A stretch of 64,000 nt of DNA from Siphonodentalium dalli (GCA_032622095.1 CP136066.1:204250978-204314977); one strand, 5' to 3'; positions 35,047 to 46,437 are shown, counted from the stretch's first letter. Program-made: numbers and translations. Notes: a model not told the origin generated them from the letters alone.

Positions 35047-35467
35047 AGGTTCTCAATCCGAATTAACGCTCGCAAATTACTATTTCCTTGGCTTCGGGGT
35101 TAAAAAATATTTGAACCCACCCATCAAATCTCAAGGTGATCAGATATCGATGTTTGAAACTATTATTTTAATTTTAGGTGGCCCAGTTAACAGTCGACGA
35201 GAAGAACTTCTCTGACCAAATTGCGGATGAAGATCGATAACTCTAAAATCTAGTGGCTTTTACGTGTCAGATATTTGACAAACCGGCAAAATATCGTGGA
35301 ACAAAACGTTGATAAATAACAGGTTTTTGGCAATTTTATACTATAGTTGACTGTGGTTAGCATTATTTTTGGGTAATTAATCGATTCTGATATCTGAAGC
35401 GGCATTTAAAAAAAAATTGTTGTTGGAATCTGATGATATGGGGACCGTCGAATCGGATTGAGCACCT
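35047..35467. mobile_element. M1 MITE, copy 3
   Basis: TTAA at 35043-35046 and 35468-35471; ends AGGTTCTCAATCCG and CGGATTGAGCACCT. Full-length. Confidence 0.8.
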
Positions 35468-35600
35468 TTAATGTTGGCCTTGCACTTTTATGGGAAGATT
35501 TAGGGATATATACTTCTGTATACATACAAATATACATACAATACTGTGAGAGACGTATACAAGTGCAGCATGTGCTACTATTTCATAATATGCGTGTTAA

Positions 35601-36079
35601 AGGTCCACTTAATGTTCGAACCCCCAGATCACATTATATAAAACATATTTTATATTATATACCATTTGAAAGGGGAAGCTCCAAAACATTGTATTGTCAA
35701 CTTATTCGATGTAATAAACTGTGTACATGTTGTTTTTGTTGAGAACCCGACGTTTGTTCCGTGTTGAAGTTTCTACACGAAGTCTATTATTTTCGATGGA
35801 AGGGGGATAACTCTATATATTTAGATATAGATGTATTCCCCTTCCATTGAAAATAAGCTATAATTTGAATTCTGTTGCATTCTGGGAGCCATAACGGGGG
35901 AAATGATTTTATGATTTTATACTATTTTGTATTACTCTATGGGCACCTTCTGAGACACAGGCGTTCCAAATGGTGATGAATTATAGTATTTTAATCATAT
36001 TTTATGGCATAGATTGTTATTGAAACCGTATATGAAGGCACTATACAAATAATCTGTGACTCGAAAATTTAGTGGGCCT
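35601..36079. mobile_element. M2 MITE, copy 2
   Basis: TTAA at 35597-35600 and 36080-36083. Ends AGGTCCACTTAATGTTCGA and complementary. The centre (about 35785-35870) is a hairpin with arms of about 25-28 bp around ATGGAAGGGG / CCCCTTCCAT. Confidence 0.8.
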
Positions 36080-36234
36080 TTAATACACAGACCGCGTATT
36101 CCCAATGTCATTTCCCATTGGTATGTTTAATACTCACCTAAATTTGTTGTTGAGAATTGATCACTGTCTTATGAACCGCTTCGATTTGTCAATAATTTTC
36201 AGAACATGTTTAAATATTTTAACGTGTTCATTGT

Positions 36235-36430
36235 ACTTCAACGTGATGGATCAATTTAATGTCTCGCGACAATGACAATTCATCAACGCTCTGACGTCTT
36301 TGTTCCGAATATATTTGACACTCAGAGAATAATGAGTCGCTGTCTCGATGTCTCCACACAATGATTCACCAGATGTGTCTATCTTACAGACATACAAATC
36401 TGTTCCATTACGGATTAAAATTCCGTCTCA
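36235..36430 (-). pseudogene. Ig-like exon fragment, copy A
   Basis: Minus strand reads NGTDLYVCKIDTSGESL and ATHYSLSVKYIR, resembling the F-G strands of an immunoglobulin-fold domain (D-x-Y-x-C, later SLSV). An upstream TGA makes this copy closed where copy B is open. There is no full domain, Trp or splice-site proof, so this could be chance. Confidence 0.25.
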
Positions 36431-36869
36431 TATCAAATTATTTCGGGCTCCGCGTGTATAATGTTCGCCGATTCTTGGTATACATGGGCCATGGGCGTTT
36501 TATTTATAGAAATGGGAATTTTTGGGACGGATTAAAAGTCGAACTGCGACCCGGAGGCCGAGTCCGGTAAAAGGTGTAGTTGGGAATTATGGTGAGATGC
36601 ACGGGAAACCTTCAGTGATAAGCCGTATATAGTTGTTGTAATAATTTGAAGGATTAGTTGTTTTAACGGAATTATGAGTCAGTCATTCGCAAAACCAATA
36701 TATTTTATATTCTATAATTACAATCATGGGTATATAACATATGATCTTGAGCGCGTTACCATTTCTGACTATGGTTTTCTTGTTCTAATAATAGCATCGA
36801 GTTACTGGGCATAAGCATCATATGTGTCATTCACACGCCAAAAAAATATGAGATATAATATTATGCTAT

Positions 36870-38260
36870 AGCAGGGTTTCCGCCAGGCCGGCTGCGGGTC
36901 CGCCGCCCGGACCCATTTCCCCTGCCGACCTTTGCCATGAAATCCCGAACATACACAAATAAATGACGTTATTAAAAACTTATTCAGTCTTGTCTGTCTC
37001 GGCAGGCTATATATATATATATGATATCTAATCCTATTTGCATTAATAATGACCAAATGGAATCGACACAGTCCATCTTCAGAAAAAAAAAATAACAGCA
37101 TGAACAAACCATAAATAGTGACACCCCACAAATAGTTCCACTGGATTCCCCAACGTGATTGGTGGGGAATTCCCTATCAAGGGAGATATCATTGGTTCAA
37201 TTTACTTCAGAGTATGGGAACGTGGATCATAAAAACTGCCTCATTTATTATCTTGACGTGAATATTGACGTTTGGACTAATTTATTCATCATTATTCCAA
37301 CTTGTATAAAACATGTGTATAATTTGAGGCATGAGGAAACACACAAATATCTTATCATTTATAGTACCGGTAATGTAAAATTGCGACTTGGCTTACTGTT
37401 GTTTTAGGGCAATGGATCGTTAATTTAGTGGTGGCCTCATTGTCGCGAACTGAAGCATGAAAATGCTTGGGCTAATGGCGATCATCATAAAAGAATCTTT
37501 GTGCAACATACACAAGTTCGCGTCACTGCCCAATTCACAGTAAGAGTTTGTCTAATGCTCGTTCCCGGGCTGGCTTAGATAATCATTCCGATGTGACATC
37601 ATCTAGTAGAAGTTTGCAGTTAACTGTGTCACAATAATAGAGATAATCAAAGCTATTTACCGCAGTCATTGAATATCATGCACATGTCCACGATTATTAG
37701 TCAAGTCAAGGACGCCCAATGTTTTGCTGGTCTTTTGCAGTTGAATTATCAGATACTAATACATATAATTTTATATAAATGTGTGAGACAGGGAATAAAA
37801 TAAAGACACAAAGACAGAGTGAGAATGGGTTTGTTTATTTCTTTTTTTTAATAACGGATTTATCATCTTTTTAGATTTAGTTTGCGCCGACATTTTGTCT
37901 TGTTGCTTACCTGTGATCGCTGTTTGTTTATAATAAATTCAAAATCCTGATGAAAAATGACCATAAGTCGCAGGAAGTTTTTAATAAGGGAAATTGGGTT
38001 AGAGAATTGCGACTTAGTGCCACCGCAGACGCTACGATTAAAATCGTAAGTGGGGAAAATCGTAGGTGGAGAAATCGTAGCTTGCCCGCAGACGCTACGG
38101 TGCTGCGATGTTTGCAGCTACGATTTTATCAACGTGATCGATCACATGATAGCAAAATGTTATACCACATTCTCCGCATTATGCAACTAAATACATATGA
38201 CATGTATATCAATGTTCTAAACTAGCAAGTTGATGTTGAAAGTTCAAGTGAAATTGAATA
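36870..38260. other. Unassigned sequence
   Basis: The left edge starts CAGGGTTTCCGCC right after GCTATAG and contains GGGTCCGCCGCCCGGACCC, a small hairpin, so a second hAT-like end is possible. A small inverted repeat, ATTCCCC/GGGGAAT, lies at 37143-37167. Near 38020-38120 the words CGCAGACGCTACG and AATCGTA recur. No gene recognised. Confidence 0.35.
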
Positions 38261-38265
38261 TTTGA

Positions 38266-39172
38266 CATACATGTTGTTATTTTGGTGTTCGAGCACTTGA
38301 ATATAGCGCTTTTGTGCATAGGTGTTAGACCTTGTAACGTGGTTTTAACAATCTGGGTTTTATAAAGCCATGGTCTAGAATTTTGATATGATGGCATGTG
38401 GTCCATGATAACTTAACCAAATGTTAAACATCGAATATTTTGTTTGGCATGTTTAATGGCGCTTTTATGTGCGTTTTAGAGGCCCATGTGGAATTTCCAA
38501 GATGATCGGCATTTGGAAGCGCGTCGGTGCGAGGGTTTGAGGCCCATGATGATAATCAAGATATACTAGTGCTCGGCATTTAGAACTGGCATCGAGTTTT
38601 GGTACGCGAGTGATATGCTTTAGTAGTAATGTAATGCTTTAGTGCGAAGGCGTCATGCCATTATTATAGCATGTTGTTATTTTGGTGCGCGTCGGTGCGA
38701 GGGTCTGAGGCCCATGATAATAATCAGGATACTATGCATTTGGAAGCATGTCGATGAGAGGGCGTGAGGCCCATAATAATTCTTAAAATGCTCGGTATTT
38801 TGAAGCACGTCTGTGTGAGGGTTTGAGGCTCATGATAATACTCAAGAAGCTCGGCATTTGGAAGCATGCCGGTGCGAGGGCGTGAGGCCCATGATAATTT
38901 TCAAAATGTTCGGCATTTTGAAGCACGTTTATGTGAGGGTTTGAGGCCCATGATAATACTCAAGAAGCTCGGCATTTGGAAGCATGCCGATGCGAGGGCG
39001 TGAGGCCCATGATAATTTCCAAGATGCTCGGCATTTGGAAGCACGTATGTGCGAGGGTTTTGAGGCCCATGATAATACTCAAGATGCTCGGCATTTGGAA
39101 GCATGCCGGAGCAAGGGCGTGAGGCCCATGATAATACTCAAGATGCTAGGCATCAGTGATTATGTATGTATA
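38266..39172 (+). repeat. Minisatellite element, copy 1
   Basis: A unique head of about 210 bp (38266-38475) precedes an array of about 59-bp units of the type GAGGCCCATGATAATACTCA ... CTCGGCATTTGGAAGCATGCC, with older degenerate units first. The same head and array recur at 58738-59650. Open frames through the units (EAHDNTQDARHLEA) are by-products. Confidence 0.85.
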
Positions 39173-39236
39173 TAGTGGACTCCGGCGCGGCTTGATGGCA
39201 ATGATGGTGTTATCATTATTGGAGAATTGGGAATAC
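39173..39236 (+). repeat. 64-bp terminal motif, copy 1
   Basis: Starts TAGTGGACTCCGGCGCGG and ends GAGAATTGGGAATAC; contains AATGATggtgttATCATT, a 6-bp hairpin 24 bases from the end. Three copies in the window, with unrelated flanks beyond the motif, each followed by T. Confidence 0.8.
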
Positions 39237-39683
39237 TTGTATATTCATAAACAAGCTTGAGGTATAACGGCAGCCATGCGTGTAGACAATAGTATATACT
39301 ATGATTTTATTTATTTCGTCAGGGGTGGGGGTAACACATTGTTAAGCCTCAGGGGTTGTTTATGGTTTTCACATGGTTTTCTGCAATGTGCTGAAGGGTA
39401 CACATGGTTTTCTGAACTGTGCGGAAGGATACACATGGTTTTCTGAAATGTACTGAAGGGTACACAGGGTGTTCTTGAATGTACTTAGCGTAAACAATAT
39501 GTATGTACCCAAGATATACAATCTCGCATACATAAATAATTATCAAGATACTAAATATATTTGATCGAGGATATAGGGAATCTGATATAAAGCATTATAT
39601 AAATGCGTATTCTACGGGTTATCTCCCGATGTATTAAAGTGACCATTTCATAGGAGTATAAATTGTTGTATTTGTATACTTAA

Positions 39684-40104
39684 AGGTTCTCAATCCGAAT
39701 TAACGCTCGCAAATTACTATTTCCTTGGCTTCGGGGTTAAAAAATATTTGAACCCACCCATCAAATCTCAAGGTGATCAGATATCGATGTTTGAAACTAT
39801 TATTTTAATTTTAAATGGCCCAGTTAACAGTCGACGAGAAGAACTTCTCTGACCAAATTGCGGATGAAGATCGATAACTCTAAAATCTAGTGGCTTTTAC
39901 GTGTCAGATATTTGACAAACCGGCAAAATTTCGTGGAACAAAACGTTGATAAATAACAGGTTTTTGGCAATTTTATACTATAGTTGACTGTGGTTAGCAT
40001 TATTTTTGGGTAATTAATCGATTCTGATATCTGAAGCGGCATTTAAAAAAAAATTGTTGTTGGAATCTGATGATATGGGGACCGTCGAATCGGATTGAGC
40101 ACCT
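39684..40104. mobile_element. M1 MITE, copy 4
   Basis: Paralogue of 35047-35467; TTAA at 39680-39683 and 40105-40108. Confidence 0.8.
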
Positions 40105-40237
40105 TTAATGTTGGCCTTGCACTTTTATGGGAAGATTTAGGGATATATACTTCTGTATACATACAAATATACATACAATACTGTGAGAGACGTATACAAG
40201 TGCAGCATGTGCTACTATTTCATAATATGCGTGTTAA

Positions 40238-40716
40238 AGGTCCACTTAATGTTCGAACCCCCAGATCACATTATATAAAACATATTTTATATTATATACC
40301 ATTTGAAAGGGGAAGCTCCAAAACATTGTATTGTCAACTTATTCGATGTAATAAACTGTGTACATGTTGTTTTTGTTGAGAACCCGACGTTTGTTCCGTG
40401 TTGAAGTTTCTACACGAAGTCTATTATTTTCGATGGAAGGGGGATAACTCTATATATTTAGATATAGATGTATTCCCCTTCCATTGAAAATAAGCTATAA
40501 TTTGAATTATGTTGCATTCTGGGAGCCATAACGGGGAAAATGATTTTATGATTTTATACTATTTTGTATTACTCTATGGGCACCTTCTGAGACACAGGCG
40601 TTCCAAATGGTGATGAATTATAGTATTTTAATCATATTTTATGGCATAGATTGTTATTGAAACCGTATATCAAGGCACTATACAAATAATCTGTGACTCG
40701 AAAATTTAGTGGGCCT
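40238..40716. mobile_element. M2 MITE, copy 3
   Basis: Paralogue of 35601-36079; TTAA at 40234-40237 and 40717-40720; central hairpin at about 40422-40507. Confidence 0.8.
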
Positions 40717-40835
40717 TTAATACACAGACCGCGTATTCCCAATGTCATTTCCCATTGGTATGTTTAATACTCACCTAAATTTGTTGTTGAGAATTGATCA
40801 CTGTCTTATTAACCGCTTCGATTTGTCAATAAATT

Positions 40836-41072
40836 TCAGAACATGTTTAAATATTTAACGTGTTCATTGTACTTTAACGTGATGGATCCATTTAATGTCT
40901 CGCGACAATGACAATTCATCAACGCTCTGACGTCTTTGTTCCGAATATATTTGACACTCAGAGAATAATGAGTCGCTGTCTCGATGTCTCCACACAATGA
41001 TTCACCAGATGTGTCTATCTTACACGCATACAAATCTGTTCCATTACGGATTAAAATTCCGTCTAATATCAA
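40836..41072 (-). pseudogene. Ig-like exon fragment, copy B
   Basis: A 78-codon open frame on the minus strand with IRNGTDLYACKIDTSGESL and THYSLSVKYIRNKD. Resembles the C-terminal half of an Ig domain. Open here but closed by a TGA in copy A. Weak call; no exon boundaries proven. Confidence 0.25.
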
Positions 41073-41469
41073 ATTATTTCGGGCTCCGCGTGTATAATGT
41101 TCGCCGATTCTTGGTATACATGGGCCATGGGCGTTTTATTTATAGAAATGGGAATTTTTGGGACGGATTAAAAGTCGAACTGCGACCCGGAGGCCGAGTC
41201 CGGTAAAAGGTGTAGTTGGGAATTATGGTGAGTTGTAATAATTTGAAGGATTAGTTGTTTTAACGGAATTATGAGTCAGTCATTCGCAAAACCAATATAT
41301 TTTATATTCTATAATTACAATCATGGGTATATAACATATGATCTTGAGCGCGTTACCATTTCTGACTATGGTTTTCTTGTTCTAATAATAGCACCGAGTT
41401 ACTGGGCATAAGCATCATATGTGTCATTCACACGCCAAAAAAATATGAGATATAATATTATGCTATAGG

Positions 41470-42008
41470 CAGGGGGGGGGGGGGTGAAAAATTTTCCGGC
41501 ACGTATGCCGGGGTAGGTGGGTGGTCAAAGCCACCAACAAGCAATTTTTTCCGCAACTAAAAAAAAATATTCCTGCTTGTTTTTTAGTGTTTTGGCAATG
41601 AGTTGGGCTTCAAAACCACTTTGAATGAGAGAAATAATGTAATTCTAACTGTAAACTGACTGCAGGCAGTTATCGTGTTGTATTTTGTTGTAAATTTTGA
41701 AATCCAAGATGGCCGCTGGCAGCCATGTTTTTTCGGCCGAATGACCTCAAAATGACTCATTCCAATTTACATGTCCATGTTAACATCCATGATAAATAGT
41801 ATGCAGATAAATTCATATACAGCTGTTTACAGTGAATTTCCCCCCGCAAATCTCTGTTTTAGTGTTAAAAGGGGGGTGGGTGTAAAAAAAATGGTCGGAA
41901 AAAACTGCCGAAAACGGAAACAAATTTGGCGGTGGGGGTGGGTGGGTACAAAAAATGATCGAAAGGGAAAAAATGCCATACGTGCCTGAAATTTCCCCCC
42001 CCCCTCCT
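41470..42008. mobile_element. hAT-like non-autonomous element
   Basis: Flanked by GCTATAGG at 41462-41469 and 42009-42016 (8 bp). Ends CAGGGGGG and CCCCTCCT with subterminal GGCACGTATG / CATACGTGCC, giving an imperfect TIR of about 40 bp. CAGGG-type ends and 8-bp duplications are hAT traits. A run of 13 G sits near the left tip. No transposase. Confidence 0.65.
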
Positions 42009-42140
42009 GCTATAGGTAGAAAAATAGTCACACGCAAATGTGGTATTTATTGGGGAAACTCATCATTTATGGACAAGTTTGAACACGATTATGGTATTAT
42101 GTGATGAGTCTGCATTGTCGACGACAAAAGTATTATTTAA

Positions 42141-42436
42141 AGGTACTCAATCCGATTTGACGCTCCTAAATTACTATTTCTTTGGCCTTGGGGGTAAAAA
42201 ATATTTGATTCGAGTAGAGGAACCCACCCATCAAAGCTGAGAGTGATCAGGTATCGATTTTTGAAGTTTGTTAATTTTTGGAGATATGGACCAGAACCAC
42301 TTGCTCAAACGGACAAATTGCGGTTGTAAGATGGATAACTTGAAGTGGTTACTATTAACAATAATAACCACTTGATTTTAGAGTTATCCATCTTACACCC
42401 GCAATTTGTCTGTTTGAGCACGTGGTTCTGGTCCAC
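42141..42436. mobile_element. M1 rearranged into a palindrome
   Basis: TTAA at 42137-42140 and a normal M1 left end (AGGTACTCAATCCG). From 42287 the sequence is a palindrome with arms of about 70 bp (TGGACCAGAACCAC outermost, then CTCAAACnGACAAATTGCGG, then AAGATGGATAACT) around TATTAACAATAATA. The usual right TIR is missing. Confidence 0.65.
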
Positions 42437-42570
42437 ATTGTCAGATCGTAATTTAACCTGCTAAACCCCATTCTGAGTCGACAATAATGAATTGGAGCTG
42501 TCCTTGAATAATAACAGCAATAAGAAGGCGGTTTTTTGCCTTTGCTGCATTTATTATTTAATGTTGCTTT

Positions 42571-42575
<5 letters not shown>

Positions 42576-42617
<42 letters not shown>
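42576..42617. repeat. (AT)n microsatellite
   Basis: About 20 AT repeats, directly preceding the 132-bp array. Confidence 0.95.
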
Positions 42618-42618
<1 letters not shown>

Positions 42619-43345
42619 TAGAAGGTTACCCGACTTCGTCCGGGCTTTGACCTTGAATTGTCAAGGTCAAGTGGGGTCACGATTTGACAGTCCAAAACAC
42701 TGCCCGGACAAAAGTACCCGACAAACGTGCCCGTCGAAATCCATCCGGTTTTACCCGATTTGACCTTGAATTGATCATTTTGAAGGTTAAGGTCAGGTCG
42801 GGGTCACGATTTGACCCGTCCAAAACACTCAGTGGACAAAATTAACCCTCTGTATAAAATTTCGTCGAAATCCCCTCAAAATTGGCGATTTGACCTTGAA
42901 TTGACCCGATTTCAAGGTCAAGGTCACGTCGCACGGGCAAATGAATATGCTTATGAGACTCCCCATACGAAAGTACCACCACATACCAAGTTTCGTCGAA
43001 ATCCCGTGATATTCGGGAGTTTGACCTTGAAATGACCCGATTTCAAGGTCAAGGTCACGTCGCACGGGTAAATTAATAGGTTTATGCCACTCCCCGGCCG
43101 AAGGTACCCCCACATACCAAGTTTCATCGAAATCCCGTGATATTCGGGAGTTTGACCTTGAAAATACGCGATTTCAAGGTCAAGGTCACGTCTCACGGGC
43201 AAATTAATAGGACCATGTCAATCCCCGGCCGAAAATACCCCCACATACCAAGTTTCATCGAAATCGGCTAGGCCGTTTTCTAGTCCATCGATTACAGACA
43301 GACACACACACACACAGACCGATCTTCCAAAAATATATAATAGAT
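42618..43345 (+). repeat. 132-bp array with LINE/SINE-like tail
   Basis: Units of about 132 bp start near TTTCGTCGAAATCCC (42857, 42990, 43122, 43254). Each carries TTTGACCTTGAA and TTTCAAGGTCAAGGTCACGT. The end, GAAATCGGCTAGGCCGTTTT, then CAGACAGACACACACACACA and AAATATATAATAGATATA, resembles 3' tails of RTE-type LINEs and their SINEs. The minus-strand open frames here are repeat by-products. Confidence 0.7.
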
Positions 43346-43970
43346 ATATATATTATATCTCACGTGACTTTCGCGCATTCCGATTGGCTGCACACTGCTA
43401 TACTATTTTACGATAGTACCCCAGTAGCATCCCTAAATGCCTACTATTCTTTTTCTATTTATAATAACAAACCCATTTCGCGAAATCGAGTTGCCGCCTG
43501 AAGATACGGCAATCTTAAACTATACCTTGTACGATACTTGTTGCAATATCGGTACATAATTCGATTTATCGGTGAATTGTAATGATCTTACAACTGTCTG
43601 ATCATAGCTAGCCAATGTATTTTATAGTTTGTCCGTTTAGTTGACAAGCGGCAAATCCAATTGTTGTAATGCCAGTGGACGTTATTTATAACTTCCTTTT
43701 CCGTTCTAATCGAAGTTAAGCAAGTTAACTTTTAACATTTCGCCAAAATGTCTTTGCTAATGACGTATTTATAGAAATACATGCCTGAATCGCGAAGAGA
43801 TACTGTTACTTGTAACTTATAACATAGTTATGCTTCCCTGCTATCGTCAAAAGATTGCCAAAAATTGTAAAATCAGAGACCAGTTTCCAAAATTCACGGT
43901 AAATAAAAATGTGACAAAATCAGACACAGTAATTGTGTGAGATTTGGCACCAATGTTCGATATAATATAA
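43346..43970. other. Unassigned sequence
   Basis: No gene or repeat recognised. Confidence 0.35.
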
Positions 43971-43973
43971 TAA

Positions 43974-44071
43974 ATAATGAATGTCTTGTCGTTGACTATG
44001 CCAAAATAGTGGTTCTCAAGGAGGAATAGTCCACGAGCCTGCGGCATAGTCAACGACAATACATTCATTAT
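43974..44071. repeat. Palindrome with 29-bp arms
   Basis: Arms ATAATGAATGTCTTGTCGTT... (43974-44002) and its complement at 44043-44071 with one mismatch. The outer TGACTATGCC / GGCATAGTCA edge of the loop continues the pairing weakly. Confidence 0.75.
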
Positions 44072-44189
44072 CTATATAATATATATCATATATCATACCA
44101 CACATTTCTTGTATAGCGCACATATCACCGATGTTTCAAGAGGCTTGACAACATTAAAATAAATAAACAAATTCCAAAACTTACAGTTC

Positions 44190-44545
44190 AGACATGCGAT
44201 AATTATGTAGCCCACATTGAAAGCTGGTTCATTAGTTCCACGCCAAAATGTTCAGAATAATATTCCGTGAATAAATGAGTTTTCAAAAGACCTTTGAATT
44301 CATCATATCCGGGGCATCTGCGGCTGAACACCGGTAGAGAATTCCAGAGAGAGTCTATGGAAAACGATATCTCACCGAAACTACAGCATTAAGTCATCTG
44401 AGATGCATATATTCACATATCTTTCATTGAGGTATTGTGGTGCACAGTTATTTTGATGAATTATAAGTCGTTGTGAGCACATTGAACATAATCCGCGGGG
44501 AATCGGGAGCCAATGTAGTGTGAAATTCAGCTTCATATTTTTATT
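44190..44545 (-). pseudogene. LINE RT C-terminal remnant
   Basis: Minus strand, several frames: RIMFNVLTTTYNS, then CAPQYLNERYV, then LWNSLPVFSRRC-like and DEFKGLLKTHLFTEY. These are the blocks that follow the thumb in CR1/L2-type LINE RTs (H..LPI..RI.FK...L.YK; APQYL; WN.LP; FK..LKT.LF). Stops and indels throughout. Confidence 0.6.
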
Positions 44546-44551
44546 TAAAAT

Positions 44552-44630
44552 TCGAGCTTGGCGGTTCGGTAATCGGTCCTCTAAAAGTAAACAAATCTCC
44601 GTATATAATGTTCATAACCGCCAAGCTCGA
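44552..44630. repeat. Inverted repeat, 15-bp perfect arms
   Basis: TCGAGCTTGGCGGTT at 44552-44566 pairs with AACCGCCAAGCTCGA at 44616-44630; loop 49 bases. A related ACTGCCAAGCTTGC lies at about 44902. Confidence 0.6.
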
Positions 44631-44639
44631 CTATAAATA

Positions 44640-45640
44640 ATAACCAGTTTCGAATAAAAAAACTTGGTACAACTGGTGTTTAAAAAGAGAAATCGGCCAA
44701 AAATCGACAAGAAATCTGCGTAAAAAGACGATGTTTTGTTTTTGTGACCACGCCCCCTATTAACCAACCAATCGGGGACATTACTGCCAATATTGTCCAC
44801 TAATTTACGAAAATGGGCCATATAAGTCATAATTCACGCGAAAACAGCGTTTAAAAATCTTTTAAAATTTTCAAACCGCCAAGTCAAGCCAAACCTCAAA
44901 AACTGCCAAGCTTGCATTTTATCCACTCTCTCGCTAAACAGTGTTTACATGTGTCATTTTCTCCGAACGCTGTGTGTGCGATTATGTGACCGATCAGGAG
45001 GAATACAAATTTTTCCTCTGGAAATTGTGAGCAAAGTTTCCATATACCGATCGTTCGTAGCGTGGGGTGAATGGTACGGAATGCTGCTAAAGAGGAGTCG
45101 GCAGATACGATTATATATACCAGTCAAGTTCATCTAACTTCTGTACATGTAGCTGAGCGTACCAAACGTTTCCACGCCACGACTAATGGAAATTGATTGG
45201 AAATAGCATACTCAGTAAGGTGATGTTCAATATTATATTTACATTTATTACATGATCCTACCCTTATTCCATTCAATAAACCCATTCTATAAATTGTGAT
45301 ATTAAACGTTCGTTTAATAACAGGAAATAGTGCCAGGTGACCTTTGACTTCCGGTTTGTCGACCTGTTAACATTCCGTACGCTACGTCTCAAAATACTAT
45401 GGCTTCCAATATTTTTCCAACAAACTATTACGAATGAAGAGTTTGAAAAGTTATGTCATTAAATATACGCCATTAAATGCGTTAAAAAGTCTGTATTTAT
45501 CTGGGACTATTTCGTTACGCGGGTAAACAACGAATAGTTACGTGAAACGTCATCGCATGCCTTATAGAAGCCGACGTTAATTTCGCGTCACATTTGTCGA
45601 TTTAAGTTTGTTTTGTCGATGTTATGGATCATGTAATAAA
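44640..45640. other. Unassigned sequence
   Basis: No gene confirmed. Minus strand near 45200-45290 reads SCNKCKYNIEHHLTEYA, a possible relic of a LINE C-terminal Cys/His segment, too weak to call. Confidence 0.3.
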
Positions 45641-45644
45641 TAGA

Positions 45645-45789
45645 ATCTACAACTCGTCCCCAGTTTATAGCGGAAATTACAAAACTCGTCCAGTAAATTA
45701 GGTCTGGACCTCGCCAAAGGCTCGGTCCAGACCTAATTTACTGGACTCGTTTTGTAAATTCCGCTATAAACTGGGGACTCGTTGTAGAT
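45645..45789. repeat. Long palindrome, about 70-bp arms
   Basis: Arms start ATCTACAACTCGTCCCCAGT and GGTCTGGACC closes the stem near the centre (CTCGCCAAAGGCTCG loop). Nearly perfect. No other copy in the window. Confidence 0.8.
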
Positions 45790-45849
45790 CCTCTATATAT
45801 AGAATGCACCACATGTCATAAATTAAAGCTGTTTCATCAGTTGACAGAT

Positions 45850-46002
45850 ATAGAGGATCTCACATGAGTTTCTATTTTATACGGAATTTATCAACCGAGT
45901 TCACTAAATTCGATTTGAGACGAGGTTTACCGAGGCTCAAATAGAATTTAGAGGACGAGGTTGATAAATTACATATAAAATAGGACGAGTGTGAGATACC
46001 TT
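45850..46002. repeat. Long palindrome, imperfect arms
   Basis: The left arm has GATCTCACATGAGTTTCTAT, AATTTATCAACC and AATTCGATTTGAGACGAG; the right arm is its diverged complement ending GAGTGTGAGATACC. The loop contains ACGAGGTTTACCGAGGC. Confidence 0.7.
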
Positions 46003-46437
46003 TTATCACATGATCAAATAAACGCGAAGCAATGCGAAATATCCATCGAAAACAACGATAAAAACCGCAGCGATCGCAAGTCATTTGAAGAACGATGTGA
46101 CGTCATCGCACGCGCTGATATTAAACGTGTCTCTTATCGATAATTATGAAACTGCTTTTATGGGCAAATTATGTGATAAATTAGGTTCCAGTTCACTGCC
46201 ATATAACCCTGACGGAATAACTATTGTTCTGTAAAGTTTGTATGAACTTTGAGGAGAGATATCACCAGGATATAGACCAACATCGGAGAGGCCGAAATAT
46301 GCCCCCTTTAATTGTGTACATATAGCATCGACAAATTTATTGTTGAAATGGGATTTGGATAGCAGAATTCCAAGGTGAGTATAGGAGTCAACTGCTCTGA
46401 GAAAGGATGATCGAAATGGCCACGATCTTGCACATAT

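Larger units (their letters stand above)
34600..36868 (+). repeat. Large duplication, copy A
   Basis: From TGTATATTCATAAACAAGC to GCTATAG the sequence matches 39237-41468 with scattered single-base differences. Copy A contains about 43 bp near 36596-36638 that are absent from copy B. It carries one M1 and one M2 at identical positions to copy B, so the duplication followed those insertions. No intact gene; see the Ig-like fragment. Confidence 0.9.
39237..41468 (+). repeat. Large duplication, copy B
   Basis: Direct partner of 34600-36868. The left edge abuts the 64-bp terminal motif; the right edge is the GCTATAGG target of the hAT-like element. Confidence 0.9.

Noticed and set aside
36870-37010. 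Second hAT-like element beginning CAGGGTTTCCGCC
   Set aside because: I could not find a matching right end or an 8-bp duplication; the only candidate, GGCAGG before CTATATATA, does not form a TIR with the left end.
38478-39162. CRISPR-like regular array
   Set aside because: Units of about 59 bp vary throughout with no unique spacers between identical repeats; the context is a eukaryotic minisatellite element.
42829-43202. Overlapping minus-strand frames of 83-94 codons
   Set aside because: They follow the 132-bp tandem units and repeat the same peptide in different frames.
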